Origin: Paenibacillaceae bacterium
GTDB lineage: Bacteria > Bacillota > Bacilli > Paenibacillales > NBRC-103111
Length of the DNA: 6,498 nt
NCBI GenBank assembly: GCA_020697475.1
Contig: JAJFMO010000220.1
Coordinates: 1 to 6,498 of the forward strand
Direction: 5' to 3'
The stretch's first letter is position 1; each line of letters starts with the position of its first letter. The notes under the pieces are model-generated. The model had not been told where the DNA came from. It saw only the letters and a list, made by a program, of their open reading frames with translations, and searched no databases. Shown piece after piece: positions 6,008 to 6,498 of the stretch. Made by a program: the position numbers and the translations under genes.

Positions 6008-6194
6008 TTCCGCTCGAGGTTGTGGTTTTCACATGGTATTGCCAATATTCGGTCATAATCCACCTTCTGCTCATGGATGAGCATATCTGTTGGTAATCGC
6101 ACAATCGCATCGGTCACCACTCTTCATTGTTCACCAACTTGTGTGAAATTGAAAGAATGGATGCGATAGGTGAAGTTGCTGTGTTCGCGGCGAT
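6008..6194. other. Non-coding spacer between arrays A and B
   Basis: No gene is credible in these 187 bases. A 6-bp stem-loop TGCTCA-TGGA-TGAGCA sits at 6068-6083 and a weak one (TTCAC ... GTGAA) at 6130-6147. The sequence is more AT-rich than the arrays and shows no unit of either array. The distance between the last array A hairpin and the first array B palindrome (212 bases) is not a multiple of 51, so the arrays are not in register. Confidence 0.5.
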
Positions 6195-6498
6195 GCAGCT
6201 AACGGCGTATACGCCGTTAAGTTGCGCCTTCGCCCTGGAAGCGAGGCAGCTAACGGCGTATACGCCGCTAAGTTGCGCCATCCCCATGGGTGTGAGGCAG
6301 CTAACGGCATATATGCCGTTAAGTTGCGCCTTCGCCCTGGGAGCGAGGCAGCTAACGGCGTATACGCCGCTAAGTTGCGCCATCCCCATGGGTGTGAGGC
6401 AGCTAACGGCATATATGCCGCTAAGTTGCGCCATCCCCCTGGGAGCGAGGCAGCTAACGGTGTATACACCGCTAAGTTGCGCCACCCCCATGGGTGTG
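6195..6498. repeat. Array B: six 51-bp units with 20-bp palindromes (continues past window)
   Basis: Units start at 6195, 6246, 6297, 6348, 6399 and 6450, exactly 51 bases apart; the last is cut after 49 bases by the window end. Each begins GCAGC followed by a 20-nt palindrome (6200-6219, then every 51 bases), then AAGTTGCGCC and a variable end. The first palindrome, TAACGGCGTATACGCCGTTA, is perfect. Variable ends alternate between type a (CGCCCTGGGAGCGAG, units 1, 3 and, in part, 5) and type b (CCCCATGGGTGTGAG, units 2, 4, 6). Each end can form a second small hairpin (TCGC/GCGA or CACCC/GGGTG). Palindrome positions 8/13 and 7/14 change together between units. Because 51 is divisible by three and all stop triplets fall in one frame per strand, four of six frames stay open, which produces artefactual 17-residue-repeat proteins. 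Confidence 0.95.

Noticed and set aside
5782..6120. Minus-strand protein of ~112 residues with RPKMAL/RPDMAL repeats
   Set aside because: It is the translation of array A hairpins, starts at a GTG without a ribosome binding site, and the repeat shifts frame because units are 50-51 bases.
5836..6498. CRISPR array
   Set aside because: The intervening sequences are not unique; they are themselves repeated and alternate between two types. The conserved parts are short palindromes and no cas gene is in view.

Overview
The window looks like chromosomal DNA of an endospore-forming member of the Bacillota, most likely a Paenibacillaceae relative (Paenibacillus/Cohnella type). The reasons are a complete spore photoproduct lyase, a GlpP-type glycerol-3-phosphate antiterminator next to glpD, a DUF3231 ferritin-like protein and a YugN-like protein, together with GGAGG-type ribosome binding sites and mixed GC content. 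The genus is inferred from protein resemblance remembered without a database search.

Layout. 1-165 (minus) is the 5' end of a YugN-like gene that leaves the window. 166-393 is a divergent intergenic region with a candidate forespore sigma-G promoter for the next gene. 394-1407 (plus) is spore photoproduct lyase (splB). It converges, with only 8 bases between stops, on a two-gene minus-strand operon: a secreted or membrane-anchored NodB-type polysaccharide deacetylase (2413-3219) followed, with an 8-base overlap, by a DUF3231 double four-helix-bundle protein (1416-2420). A 109-base divergent promoter region separates this operon from glpP (3329-3910). GlpP is followed by a sigma-A-like promoter, a leader containing a strong intrinsic terminator (3999-4055), and glpD (4098-5780). 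GlpP is expected to bind glycerol-3-phosphate and let polymerase read through that terminator into glpD. No glpF or glpK lies between them.

The last ~700 bases (5781-6498) hold no credible gene. They contain two hairpin arrays of different sequence but the same design. Array A (5836-6007, probably extended by the hairpin at 5784-5803) has 20-nt inverted repeats every 50-52 bases. Array B (6195-6498, running off the window) has six 51-bp units, each with a 20-nt palindrome. In both arrays two unit subtypes alternate, giving a higher-order period of about 101-102 bases. Array B shows two independent compensatory base-pair changes. The deviations from perfect symmetry in both arrays would be G-U pairs in minus-strand RNA but A-C mismatches in plus-strand RNA. 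This repeat system is the least explained part of the window.

Functionally the left half has a spore theme (splB; possibly the deacetylase/DUF3231 pair) and the right half is aerobic glycerol-3-phosphate catabolism under antitermination control.
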